Assembly: GCA_001931905.2 (NCBI GenBank) | Contig: MSJI02000903.1 | Span: 8,138 to 26,337 of the forward strand | Direction of reading: 5' to 3' | DNA length: 18,200 nt | Source: Cladosporium sp. IMV 00045 | Lineage: Eukaryota > Ascomycota > Dothideomycetes > Cladosporiales > Cladosporiaceae | In this document: piece by piece, positions 8,299 to 17,249 of the stretch | Layout: each line of letters starts with the position of its first letter | Numbering within the stretch: the stretch's first letter is position 1 | Made by a program: the position numbers and the translations under genes | Notes under the pieces: generated by a model | Seen by the model: the letters and a program-made list of their open reading frames with translations, nothing else | Told to the model about the DNA's origin: nothing | The model's database searches: none

Positions 8299-10980
8299 AT
8301 GATTAAAGCAGAAGACTACTTCTTGCATCTTCCACAGTACCATGTGGCAGTCTGTAGAAGTTGCTGTTATGCTGTCTGGTCTGATCGGATCCGGAACCAT
8401 CTCAAAGGGAACCACAGCGGCTTGAGTAGCAAAGAGAGGGGCTCGATAATCGAAGATCTTGGGGGCTGGCTACCACTTGCTCGCTTTGGTGACGCTATCC
8501 CACTGCCACAAGTCGTTGAAAGGCCAGTCGAAGGTCTCCACCTGTTCTCGGATGGAGTGCAGTGTCGGCTCCAGCCTGGCACGTGCGTTTTCAGTTGCCG
8601 AAGTATGAAGACATTGAAGAAGCATTGGCGAGATGTTCACAGCTGGAGAGTAGTTGGGACCAGAGGCGGATCCAGGACAAAAGCAGCTCAAGAAGCATTT
8701 ATGCAGAGACAGGCTGATGCATGGAAGCCAGTACATTGCCAGCGCTTCTTTGCTACAGGGCAACATGCTGGCTACGTGGTGGTTCTCTTGCCGCAACCTG
8801 AAGAAAGTCAGGTGTCGCAACGCCCGGAGCCATGCCCCGATGCTTTCGCTACGGCTATATTGCAGGATCTTGCCGTCCTCGAACAAGCGGAACACGAGCG
8901 TGCAGAAGTAGTTTGCGACACTTCAAGCACGAAGGAGGTGTCGCCTTGGCTCCAGCTTACACGATGGTCCTCATACCTCTGTGGGCAACATACACCGAGT
9001 GTTGCTGCACTTCTGGCCCAACCAACTCGGGACTCCGAGCCTGTATTGGTAGCCCTGTGTGAAAGCCTCGAGCGTATCGTAAGTGATGCGCACGCTTCTG
9101 TTTTAAACGATAGGATCAACGCTTTCGACCAAGTCCATATCAACAGCTTCCTTCACCGCCCACACGCCACTGATCGACCACTGATGGTGAAGCTACAAAA
9201 GGCTACATGGAAACGGTATATCAGAGTCTGGACCGGACTTATTTGCTTTACCTACCGCACGACTCAGCCCAGCCGGCGAATCCTACTCCGGCATCAGCTC
9301 ACCAGCCAACAAGCAGCTTGTCTGATCGAAGTAACAAAATATGCTGAGCGACTACCACACGGCTCTGAAGCAGCGACCACGGCTATAGGGACCGTAGACA
9401 GGGCAAACTCAAAGGGATCAACCGACAAGATCGACAAGGCGTGCCTTGATCTTTGTGTTTCCCTACTCGACCATGAGTTGAGGGGTGACATTTACGAAAG
9501 CGTAGTTGTCGGCTTTCTTGCTGCGCTTGGCATAGACTCTGGGAAGGGAGTATTCAAGGAGGCTTACCACTTCACCCCTAGCCTCTCTGGGTTCATCAAG
9601 ATCGCGCAAATGCTTGTTATCCAAAAAGCAGTCACTACTACAGATAACGATTGTTCTGTGCAACCGGCTGACATTCTCGACGAGATGCGGGTTCGATTTA
9701 TGATCAGTGGTACTCGCTCGCCTCTCAGCTGGGCCAGCCGGCTACGACTGTACGGCAAGAAAGTGCGAGACTCAACGACTTGTTTGGGCTACATCTCTTG
9801 GTCGGATGATGGTCTATCAGTGTCGTACAAAGGCATATCCAACTTGACCCTGGAGGCTTTCCGTGGCTTCATTCGAGACCAGGTCCATAAAGCACACGCT
9901 CAGCTTGGGGATTTGTTACTATTACACCCTGAAGAAAAGCGGGAGGATGCAGACATCAGGTTCTGGATGCACCGTTTAGTTGATAACCCGGCCGAGAATG
10001 GCAAGAACTGGAACTTCCTCAGCCATCCCCGAAACATACAAGGCACACTTCCGGTCCGGGATATGTGGCTACTCGAGCGCGTCCTGAAAGCTGAGTGGCT
10101 CCAAGATGAGTTCTTCTGCAAAAAAGGCACAACCACTCAGCCCACATGGAGTCAAAAAGCAGTCCAGGACTATAATTCGCGGGTCGACAGTTTCCTAGAG
10201 CGGTTACTGTTGCTGGTGCATGTGACAAGCGGCCAGCCAGCCCGTGGTACTGAGACTCTGAGCTTGCGGCACGTTAACACAATGAACGGCCACCACAGAA
10301 ACGTCTTTGTACAAAACGGCATGATAAGCACAGTGACGACATACCACAAGGGGTATAGTGCTTCTGGCAACACTAAGATCATTCACCGATATCTGCCCAA
10401 GGAGGTAGGGGAGCTACTGGTGTACTACCTCTGGCTCATACAGCCTTTTCGCAGAAAGCTCGAGCTACTGGTCCTACACAGAAGGGATCTTCCTTCGCCG
10501 TTTCTCTGGGCTGCTTCGGGTAGTCTCGAGCCGTGGAACAGTTCCAGACTGAGCCGTGTATTACAACGGGAAACAAAGGAAGCGTTGGGCGTCGCCTTGA
10601 ACATTCAAGTGTACAGACATCTGGCTGTAGCGATGTCAAGGAAGCATCTTTCCTGCGGAGGGTTCAAGCGTGACTACGGTATTGACGATTCGAAGGTGGA
10701 TGCCCAGGGCTCGCATACCACATGGACTGCAGGGACATTATATGCGCGCGGTCTCGAGGAGGCCGCTGGTCACGTTGAGGCAAGGAAGTCGGAGTATCGA
10801 AAGGTCAGCCAGGAGTGGCATAGGTTCTTGGGATTCTTGCCTAGCTCTCTACCTCCTCGGAAGCGGCCACTTGGTGATGCGAGGGACGAAGCAGACGGGT
10901 CTTCAAAGAGGGTGAGAAATGGTGTGGATCAGACCCAGAGGATAGCAGATACAGCCTCCACAACCGAGTTCGAGTACTGA
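8299..10980 (+). CDS. C2H2-finger protein with a tyrosine-recombinase-like C-terminal domain (OrsD/TLH N-terminal type)
   Basis: An uninterrupted frame of 893 residues. Residues 19-39 form a C2H2-like finger (C19-x2-C22-x11-H34-x4-H39), and residues 96-114 a second (C96-x3-C100-x8-H109-x4-H114), with an extra Cys at 89. This pair resembles the fungal OrsD region (Pfam PF12013) and the N-termini of telomere-linked helicases. The C-terminal third reads like a tyrosine recombinase: PAR649GTE652 (box I, as in G-x-R-x-S-E), HK684G in a predicted beta-hairpin, Q770-V-Y-R773-H (box II, H-x-x-R with His replaced by Gln), and SH806 with Y815 exactly nine residues on, as in Cre, XerD and lambda Int. 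After a WHRFLGF motif at about 843-849 the protein ends in a short polar tail; no helicase follows. It may cut and rejoin DNA or only bind it. The recombinase reading is my inference; catalysis is unproven. Confidence 0.7.
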   Translation: MIKAEDYFLHLPQYHVAVCRSCCYAVWSDRIRNHLKGNHSGLSSKERGSIIEDLGGWLPLARFGDAIPLPQVVERPVEGLHLFSDGVQCRLQPGTCVFSCRSMKTLKKHWRDVHSWRVVGTRGGSRTKAAQEAFMQRQADAWKPVHCQRFFATGQHAGYVVVLLPQPEESQVSQRPEPCPDAFATAILQDLAVLEQAEHERAEVVCDTSSTKEVSPWLQLTRWSSYLCGQHTPSVAALLAQPTRDSEPVLVALCESLERIVSDAHASVLNDRINAFDQVHINSFLHRPHATDRPLMVKLQKATWKRYIRVWTGLICFTYRTTQPSRRILLRHQLTSQQAACLIEVTKYAERLPHGSEAATTAIGTVDRANSKGSTDKIDKACLDLCVSLLDHELRGDIYESVVVGFLAALGIDSGKGVFKEAYHFTPSLSGFIKIAQMLVIQKAVTTTDNDCSVQPADILDEMRVRFMISGTRSPLSWASRLRLYGKKVRDSTTCLGYISWSDDGLSVSYKGISNLTLEAFRGFIRDQVHKAHAQLGDLLLLHPEEKREDADIRFWMHRLVDNPAENGKNWNFLSHPRNIQGTLPVRDMWLLERVLKAEWLQDEFFCKKGTTTQPTWSQKAVQDYNSRVDSFLERLLLLVHVTSGQPARGTETLSLRHVNTMNGHHRNVFVQNGMISTVTTYHKGYSASGNTKIIHRYLPKEVGELLVYYLWLIQPFRRKLELLVLHRRDLPSPFLWAASGSLEPWNSSRLSRVLQRETKEALGVALNIQVYRHLAVAMSRKHLSCGGFKRDYGIDDSKVDAQGSHTTWTAGTLYARGLEEAAGHVEARKSEYRKVSQEWHRFLGFLPSSLPPRKRPLGDARDEADGSSKRVRNGVDQTQRIADTASTTEFEY

Positions 10981-11316
10981 ACACCTAACGTCAATTAGGG
11001 GTCGTCACTTCTTGTTGGATAGCACATCTCTACCTAGAGTTCCGGTAACGTGTAAAATGTATAAGTAGATATCTAGAACAGAAAACTTCGAGCTTCAGTA
11101 CACCCCGATGATTGCACTGTTGTGGCATGAATCCTGCTCCGTGCGTCTGGAAAATACACAGCTTTGGAAGAAAAGAGATACCAGAGTTCGGTCCCATAGC
11201 TTGCTCAAAGAGGAGAACGGAGAGATAGCTTTTCACTGGGGGTCACTGCTCTAAGCCATTCTCCAAGTTCGCGCCGTAGAGGAGATAGATCATTTGGAGT
11301 GTTCTTGGGAATGCAC
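10981..11316. other. Intergenic stretch at the 3' flank of the minus-strand retrotransposon
   Basis: About 335 bases between the stop of the recombinase-like gene and the poly-T tract. A 68-codon minus-strand frame (11030-11236) has no recognisable motif and an unremarkable composition. The sequence next to the poly-T does not continue the helicase gene found at the other end of the retrotransposon. Confidence 0.45.
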
Positions 11317-11341
11317 TTTTTTTTTTTTTTTTTTTTTTTTT
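11317..11341 (-). repeat. Poly-A tail of the retrotransposon (25 T on the + strand)
   Basis: An unbroken run of 25 T at the 3' terminus of the minus-strand element. Such tails are left by target-primed reverse transcription and erode with age, so its purity agrees with a young insertion. Confidence 0.92.
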
Positions 11342-11535
11342 CATACTGCATTCAAGCTATATAGCTTATGGCATGTCGGCTATTTTCACGACGATTTCTA
11401 TGACTTCTACGTATGCTCTCGCCTCGGTTTTTATCCGTACAAACTTGCTCGCTGTCCCGACTTCACCAAGTCGCCACGGCTTTCGGGCTTTGCGCCCTCC
11501 TACTTTCCTATCGTTGTCATTCCCCATCTCTCACC

Positions 11536-14500
11536 TCACCCCCTTCCGTCTTCCAACATCATATCTCCAACATCTGCACCGCAATCCAACCTTTGAATGT
11601 CCCACAAATCATCCTTGTTCGCGTTTACTGCCAGCTTCTTGCCCACTTCTGTGTCGTCAATAAATTGAAGGACTTCTATAATAGCCTCGTCTGTAAACAG
11701 TGTTCTCAGGTCTGCCTGGTCTCGCCTTCCGCTGATCGCGACTTTTCTCGCGCGCAGCTTCCGCAGCATAGATTCGCGCTGCCTTCGCCACTTCCGGCAT
11801 TTTAACAAGAGGTGGGCGACTGTCTGACTGTTCTCGTCGCACCACCAGCATTGTGCATCTTGGGCCTTGCCGATCCTCAACAGATGGGCACCCGTAACCG
11901 CATGGCCAGACTTGAGCTGCAAGTAGCGAGCTGCAACCGATTTCTTTGCGTCTTTGAGATGTTTGTTGATGTTGGCTTCTGGCTTCCATTTCTCCTTGAT
12001 GGTTTGTTTCACGAAAGACAGCGAGGCTGATCGCATTGCTTTGGATTGTTGCTTTGCCGCTCGTTGTGCCGTGGCGCGTGCTATCTTGTAGCCATCTACA
12101 TTTTCGCGGTTCGAAAGCCACGTCAAGACCACTCGGCCTCCTGCGTCTTCGACACCGTGTGCGTGTCTTTTGATACCGGTGATTACCGGTAAAATCCATT
12201 GCTCACTGCTTTGAATGGCGGTCAGTCCTGCCCGCGACTCAGTGACAATCTCGGCGCGGTGGTGATCTGTCCTCGAGAGTATCGAGATGAGGTTTTCAGC
12301 GCCCATGCCGATGGCGAACAACGCGGCGTCGGCTATTGTGATGTGATTGCCCAGCGATGCCATTTTGGTCTTCCAAGCGTATCGCTCCTTCCATGCGACC
12401 CCCACACCAAAGCTCACACCCTTGGCTGTGCTCACAAACAGTGTCAGTTGTTGCGGATGGTCAGGTTGCATTCTTTGCGGCATCTGCGAGTAGCCTTGTC
12501 TCCGGATCACTGGGCTAGCTGCAGGCGAGTCCACTCTCCGGGGCAGCTCGAACCCATACTCAATGTCGTAGCTGACGTGCCTCGCTATCTGCTGTGCGAG
12601 CCTGCTTCCGAACGATCGGTGCGTCTTTTCCGGTCTCGTCCAGCCGATGCTCGACGGGTGATCAGTCGCTCCTTCATGGCGGTGGAGCTCGCCGAAACGG
12701 AAGTTGGCGGGTAGGAGCTGGTGCGTGGGATGGTCTCCGTCCGCACTGAGCGCCCGTACCGCAAACCTGGTCTGGCGATGGTCAAGGAGATCTTGGGCGC
12801 TTGGTAGGCACGATGCTGTTCGAAGGAAGGCCCGAGGGGTTGACCTCAACAGCCCTGTTATGGTCCTCGCCTGGCTGTTCAGCAACAGCTGTACTTTCTT
12901 CAACCGGTCTTTCTGGCCCCTCCACCAGATCTCTGACCCGTACAACGCCACGGAGGTGACAGCGGCCACGACCACTCTCCGCATCAAGCTGACGGACAAG
13001 CCGCCATTGCTCCTGCTGAGACAAGATACCCGCTGTAGAGCTCCTTTGGCGCTGGCCATTCTGTTCTCGAAGTGTGTTTTGAATGACAGCTTCGAATCCA
13101 GCCAGAAGCCTAGCCATTTGGTCGCCTCCTGCTTGATGGTAAAGGTCTGCTGTCCGATGCGGACGGCTGCAATTTTTGTTGCTTGTAGAATCTTACGACG
13201 CCTGCTGAAGACGAGTACTTCGGTCTTGCTGACTTCGAAATCGACTTTGTTGTCCGATCCCCATTGTATCGCATCCCTGGCGATGTGCTCGAGCTCCCTT
13301 GTGCCTTCTTCCAAGTCGCCACATTCTGTCACTAGCCCGATGTCGTCCACGAAAGAGATGGCCTGGAGCCTCGGGTGTCTGTCTTCTAGCCACTGGAACA
13401 TTGCGCTCACAGATAGAATGAACAGCACCGGCGATATCGGTGATCCTTGAGGCAGGCCAGCCTGGATGCTGCGGGTCTCGCCCGTCCTTCCGTCAATCAC
13501 CAACATGGCTCGACGGTCTGATAAGAACGAGTTCACCCAGCGCACGATGCTGCCAGCTATACCAACTTCTACCATTCTTCGGAGCAGTTTCCGCTTGTTG
13601 ACCCGGTCAAACGCACCTTTGACATCTAAAAGTAATGAAAGTGCTATGCGCTTCTGACTCCATGCATTCTCGACCTTTGCGACCAGCTGAGCCACCGCAT
13701 CTGATGTTCCCCGTCCTCGACGGCAGCCGAACTGCCCTCTATGGAAGACCTCATTGCGTTCGCAAAAAGAGGCGATCCACGTCGCGACTGCCCTCTCTAC
13801 CACTTTGCCGAGACAGCTAAGCAGGCTGATCACCCGATATGCTTTTGCGGCGCTGTACGTGGGTTTGCCATGTTTGCGCAGTAGTATGCCTTTCGCGGTT
13901 TTCCATGTGCAGGGATGGTACCCTGTCCTTATGCACCCTTGCACAAGAGCTACCACACGGTCTTCTGCCCATCGCCACAGGAGCCTCAGTACTTTGAAGC
14001 CGATGCCGTCTGCACCGGGGGCTTTGTTGACCGACTGGGTGAACAGAGCTTCGCGGACTTGAGTGATACCCACTCCAGAACTCGTATCTGGGATTTGAAT
14101 GTCTTCGTTATCCACAGCTTGGGGTGGGAATGCCTGCGCCATGAAGATCTCTTCTTTCTCCTCGGCTGTTGCCGCGATCTTGTCCCGCTGGCCATCGGTG
14201 CTTGCTACCTTGATTGCCGGTGTGTGTGACGGCACCTGGGGCTTGGTATACCTGAGCGCTTGCCAGCAACTTGCGGGATTAGATGCCAGTTTCGAGCTTT
14301 CGTCGGTCGGGAAGACGCCCTCAAGAAAGCGCTCCCAAGCCAGTCTCTTGGCTCTCCGAATGTATGTGTAGTAGTCGTTCCTCACCCGACGATACTCGTC
14401 GAAACTGATGCGACCGTCATTGTGAGCACGTCTAGCGCTCCCGAACACCCTTCTCTGCTGCTTGATCTCGTCCGTCCACCAGCGCTTCGATCGTGGTCTC

Positions 14501-15417
14501 TGCGCTCTGCCAGCGGCATGTCTGTCCAGTACAACTCGTAGGCTGTCTTGGATCCATAGTGCTTCGGCTTCGAGTTCTGTAGGTGATGTGGCCCACGCAT
14601 TGATCAGCGACCTTCCTTCACTCAGCTCAAGCCAATGTTCGCTGGCGGCTTCGAGGGCTTGTTTTTCTGAGCAAAGCCGATCGATATTCCAGTTTTGCGT
14701 AGCGTTCATCTGCCTTTTCAAGATTGCCGCGTTGAGCGGTGCCCACTCAAAGACGATCACTTCGTGGTCGGACGTCGTGGCCAGGTCTTCATCGATCTCC
14801 CACGTGACCAGTGCTCCGACCCTGTGGTTGCTCAGGGTCAAGTCGATTATTGATCTACAGTTCCTCCCACACCTCGTGGGCTGGTGGTCGTTATTATTGA
14901 TGATGAGCTCGCACTTCTCGATCAATCGCTCCACCGTCCCTGCGTTCTGCCTACCTGCCACCCACGGGTCCCACAAGGGACTGCGAGCGTTGAAGTCGCC
15001 CGCGAGTATGGTCCGGCCCTCGATGAGTCGCGACACGTCTGCGTGGTCAATTGTGTATCCGCCGCCTTGCACTCTGGCTTTGTTGTAGACATTTACCAGC
15101 CTCGTCCTTCGAGCCTTCCTGCGGTTCACAGTCTCCCAGACATCCAGGCACTGAATATGCGGACTATCCATCAGATCAGTTCGCTCCTCAAATACATAGC
15201 GGTCCAGTGCGTCGTTTCGGATGGCTAGCGCCACTCTTGTCTCTCGTTTCTCACATTCCGGCCACCGTATCTGGAATCCCGGATGGCCGATCTCGTGTTT
15301 CTTTCCCACGTACGGCTCTTGTAGGCACGCCACCTCGGCTCCTCGCTCGATGGCTGCCTCCAGTGCGGCTATCGTTGACACAGCCGTGCCGTTGCAGTTA
15401 TGTTGTATCACTATCAT
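11536..15417 (-). CDS. ORF2: endonuclease-reverse transcriptase of the Tad1-like element
   Basis: The protein has 1293 residues from the ATG at 15417; a TTG six bases upstream is in frame but unlikely to be used. Residues 1-225 are an apurinic-type endonuclease: N7, LQE34PY, GD141FN143ARS, D192 and SD217H218. The reverse transcriptase follows, with D598 in DVKGAFDR, GLPQGSPISP at 654-663, and FVD691D692. Residues about 990-1120 have the outline of RNase H but lack its carboxylates (see findings). A knuckle C1190-x2-C1193-x8-H1202-x4-C1207 lies near the C-terminus. The protein would nick target DNA, prime on the free 3' end and copy element RNA. It overlaps ORF1 by 20 bases, with its frame one base downstream of ORF1's, so coupled termination-reinitiation is likely. 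All endonuclease and RT catalytic residues checked are present, so it is potentially active. Confidence 0.93.
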   Translation of the reverse strand: MIVIQHNCNGTAVSTIAALEAAIERGAEVACLQEPYVGKKHEIGHPGFQIRWPECEKRETRVALAIRNDALDRYVFEERTDLMDSPHIQCLDVWETVNRRKARRTRLVNVYNKARVQGGGYTIDHADVSRLIEGRTILAGDFNARSPLWDPWVAGRQNAGTVERLIEKCELIINNNDHQPTRCGRNCRSIIDLTLSNHRVGALVTWEIDEDLATTSDHEVIVFEWAPLNAAILKRQMNATQNWNIDRLCSEKQALEAASEHWLELSEGRSLINAWATSPTELEAEALWIQDSLRVVLDRHAAGRAQRPRSKRWWTDEIKQQRRVFGSARRAHNDGRISFDEYRRVRNDYYTYIRRAKRLAWERFLEGVFPTDESSKLASNPASCWQALRYTKPQVPSHTPAIKVASTDGQRDKIAATAEEKEEIFMAQAFPPQAVDNEDIQIPDTSSGVGITQVREALFTQSVNKAPGADGIGFKVLRLLWRWAEDRVVALVQGCIRTGYHPCTWKTAKGILLRKHGKPTYSAAKAYRVISLLSCLGKVVERAVATWIASFCERNEVFHRGQFGCRRGRGTSDAVAQLVAKVENAWSQKRIALSLLLDVKGAFDRVNKRKLLRRMVEVGIAGSIVRWVNSFLSDRRAMLVIDGRTGETRSIQAGLPQGSPISPVLFILSVSAMFQWLEDRHPRLQAISFVDDIGLVTECGDLEEGTRELEHIARDAIQWGSDNKVDFEVSKTEVLVFSRRRKILQATKIAAVRIGQQTFTIKQEATKWLGFWLDSKLSFKTHFENRMASAKGALQRVSCLSRSNGGLSVSLMRRVVVAAVTSVALYGSEIWWRGQKDRLKKVQLLLNSQARTITGLLRSTPRAFLRTASCLPSAQDLLDHRQTRFAVRALSADGDHPTHQLLPANFRFGELHRHEGATDHPSSIGWTRPEKTHRSFGSRLAQQIARHVSYDIEYGFELPRRVDSPAASPVIRRQGYSQMPQRMQPDHPQQLTLFVSTAKGVSFGVGVAWKERYAWKTKMASLGNHITIADAALFAIGMGAENLISILSRTDHHRAEIVTESRAGLTAIQSSEQWILPVITGIKRHAHGVEDAGGRVVLTWLSNRENVDGYKIARATAQRAAKQQSKAMRSASLSFVKQTIKEKWKPEANINKHLKDAKKSVAARYLQLKSGHAVTGAHLLRIGKAQDAQCWWCDENSQTVAHLLLKCRKWRRQRESMLRKLRARKVAISGRRDQADLRTLFTDEAIIEVLQFIDDTEVGKKLAVNANKDDLWDIQRLDCGADVGDMMLEDGRG

Positions 15418-17122
15418 CGTCAACGGACATGTGCGCTGCGTCGCTGGAGTCGAGGATCTGGGTCGCCCACGCGTACTGTTTGGTCCTTGGCCGGAGTTCC
15501 CTTGTTGGCCGGAGTGACTGTTGGCTATGCGGCAGTGGCTCTGGTGTGTTTCTGTCCGAAAACATCGGGATCACCCGAGGTGGGCTGGCTCGATCCGGGT
15601 CGGCGAGTGTGGTCCCGGTCTCTACCTGGTCTTCCTCGATTGAACGCTCGTCCTGTCCTGCTGTCATTTCCATCGCCGGCGGGCTACTGCGCATTTCGGT
15701 CGTCTTCCGCTCGCGCGTCTGACGTTTCGATCTCCTTTCCGGGCACCGTATCGATGTCGCCGGGTGTGGTCCCTCGCAATTCGCGCACTTTGCTGCGTGG
15801 TGCTCACATGGTCCTGATCTCTTGCTACAGCTTTCAGCGGTACACTCATGCTTGCTCCCTTCGTGGTCACCTGCACACACGAAGCACTTTGGCTCCTCGG
15901 TGCACTGGCCGAAGTGGTCTCGACCGCAGCAGCGCATGCACATCCCACCTTCTCCTCTTTCCCAGAATCTTTCTACCCCGTGGCGTCTGCCTCCAAAGGA
16001 CAGGCCCTTTGCTAGGATCACATCCGCAGCCTTCTTGCTCTTCACGGTCAAGACCAGTGTCGACCTTTTGATGCTTCCACTGTCGTAGCGTTCGGCCAGT
16101 GTATCGCTTTTGATCCAACGCGGCGCGTATGGCAACTGCTCCCCTGTCATTAGTTCAATCTCCTCCCGTGCAACTCCCAGTCCGCCTTCGCTCATGTAGC
16201 GGTCCAGCGCGACGCCGTGAACCCTCAACTTGAGCCACTTCTCCGTCTTTTCCATGTAGGCCACCTCAGGATCTAGCTTCTTCACAGCAGCCATTACGGC
16301 GGGTGCGTAGCTGAGCAGCTCGTCTGCGCATGCATTCTCGCTCATCACTCCTGTCAAGTTGCCCTTGCCCGTATATGCCATTTGGGTCAATCTCACCGTC
16401 ACATGGGCCCTCGAATGAGCAAGGGCTTTGTTCACTTCGAACATAATGTCCCTTGGGTCGCAATCATGCGACTGTACATTTCTGATGAAGAGTACTGGGC
16501 GCTGGCCACGAGGGTGTTTCTTCAACTTTTTCTTGCCGTTCGTGACCGTAGTCCATCCAGTACCTGCTCCAGATTCTGTGATATTGGCCCAGCTGGGCTG
16601 CGTCACTTGCGCCGATAGTGGATGTGCTTTCCCATTGGATGTCTCCGCTGTGCCTCTCGGGAAAGCACTATTTCCTGACAGGGGCAGACTCGCTACTTTT
16701 TCCTGCCTTGGTGCTCGTAACGCTGTCATCACCGCGTTCATGAGCTGCGTGAGTTGCGTTTGCCCCTTCCTGATCTCTTCCACCTCTGCTCGGAGCGATC
16801 GCACGTCTTCCGTACAGCCAGTGGCGGCGTTAGGCCCCAGGGGCACACGTAGGGCTTTCGCAATGGCATCTTCGATTGCCTGTAGGAGCTCGTCGCCGTG
16901 CACGCCAAAGGCTGAACCTATGTCTGTCTTCCGCTTCTTTGGGTTCCCTGATTTTGTGGCGTATGCCTGCTGTTCCTCCCAACTCTGCAATCCGCCTGCT
17001 CGAATCTCAGGGGCGGAGAACTGAAACTGGCTTCCAATTGGTTCGGAGGCTTCCCCGCACGTTTCAGACCCTCGCACGTCACGAGAGGCTGGCCCTCCGC
17101 CACCTTTACTGCGGGCTGACAT
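15398..17122 (-). CDS. ORF1: Gag-like RNA-binding protein of the Tad1-like element
   Basis: 574 residues from the ATG at 17122. It has a disordered N-terminus, a basic nuclear-localisation-like PKKRK at 61-65, and a likely coiled coil at about 105-140 (LRAEVEEIRKGQTQLTQLM). A mixed alpha/beta region at about 220-315 begins RPVLFIRNV and could be RRM-like. A cysteine-histidine cluster at 395-460 begins with CMRCCGRDHFGQC and continues with CFVCAGDHEGSKHEC and CANCEGPHPATSIRC; these are zinc knuckles with somewhat non-standard spacing. The C-terminal 110 residues are polar and proline-rich. ORF1 proteins of this kind coat element RNA and carry it to the nucleus together with ORF2 product. The frame is intact, in contrast to the truncated copy at 2074-2862. 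The last 20 bases double as the start of ORF2. Confidence 0.9.
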   Translation of the reverse strand: MSARSKGGGGPASRDVRGSETCGEASEPIGSQFQFSAPEIRAGGLQSWEEQQAYATKSGNPKKRKTDIGSAFGVHGDELLQAIEDAIAKALRVPLGPNAATGCTEDVRSLRAEVEEIRKGQTQLTQLMNAVMTALRAPRQEKVASLPLSGNSAFPRGTAETSNGKAHPLSAQVTQPSWANITESGAGTGWTTVTNGKKKLKKHPRGQRPVLFIRNVQSHDCDPRDIMFEVNKALAHSRAHVTVRLTQMAYTGKGNLTGVMSENACADELLSYAPAVMAAVKKLDPEVAYMEKTEKWLKLRVHGVALDRYMSEGGLGVAREEIELMTGEQLPYAPRWIKSDTLAERYDSGSIKRSTLVLTVKSKKAADVILAKGLSFGGRRHGVERFWERGEGGMCMRCCGRDHFGQCTEEPKCFVCAGDHEGSKHECTAESCSKRSGPCEHHAAKCANCEGPHPATSIRCPERRSKRQTRERKTTEMRSSPPAMEMTAGQDERSIEEDQVETGTTLADPDRASPPRVIPMFSDRNTPEPLPHSQQSLRPTRELRPRTKQYAWATQILDSSDAAHMSVDDDSDTT

Positions 17123-17249
17123 GCCCGCCAGCGAGGCGCCTGGGATCTTGATAGTGTGCGCTTGATCAGCTCACTCTGCGCTTTCAACTGATGTGAAGAT
17201 TGACCCTGTCTGTGACAAAGTCGAAAAGAAGTCCCTTCAGCTTCCCCAA
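17123..17249 (-). promoter_or_regulatory. 5' UTR of the Tad1-like element
   Basis: About 125 bases between the inferred 5' end and the ORF1 ATG. Non-LTR elements usually carry an internal promoter here; no specific promoter motif was recognised. The truncated helicase frame reads into it for 21 codons before stopping at 17184. Confidence 0.4.

Larger units (their letters stand above)
11317..17249 (-). mobile_element. Near-intact Tad1-like non-LTR retrotransposon, about 5.9 kb
   Basis: Read on the minus strand, the element has a 5' UTR of about 125 bases, ORF1 (17122-15398), ORF2 (15417-11536), a 3' UTR of about 190 bases and a poly-A tail of 25 (T tract 11317-11341 on +). The absence of LTRs, the poly-A tail, a Gag-like ORF1 with zinc knuckles, and an apurinic-type endonuclease plus reverse transcriptase in ORF2 identify a non-LTR element. 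The Tad1 clade is common in filamentous ascomycetes, and clade placement is by resemblance only. The 5' end is put at about 17249, where the helicase frame loses its family pattern after GGGKSLM. No target-site duplication was found when comparing the bases beside the poly-T with those beside the 5' end. Both ORFs are uninterrupted, which suggests recent insertion. Confidence 0.9.

Noticed and set aside
11030..11236. 68-codon minus-strand frame, considered as the lost 3' part of the helicase
   Set aside because: None of the three minus frames shows RecQ motifs Ia to VI.
15051..16071. Long + strand frames antisense to the retrotransposon ORFs (up to 223 codons)
   Set aside because: They are shadows of the intact ORF1 and ORF2, with Cys/Ser/Arg-rich composition typical of antisense frames.
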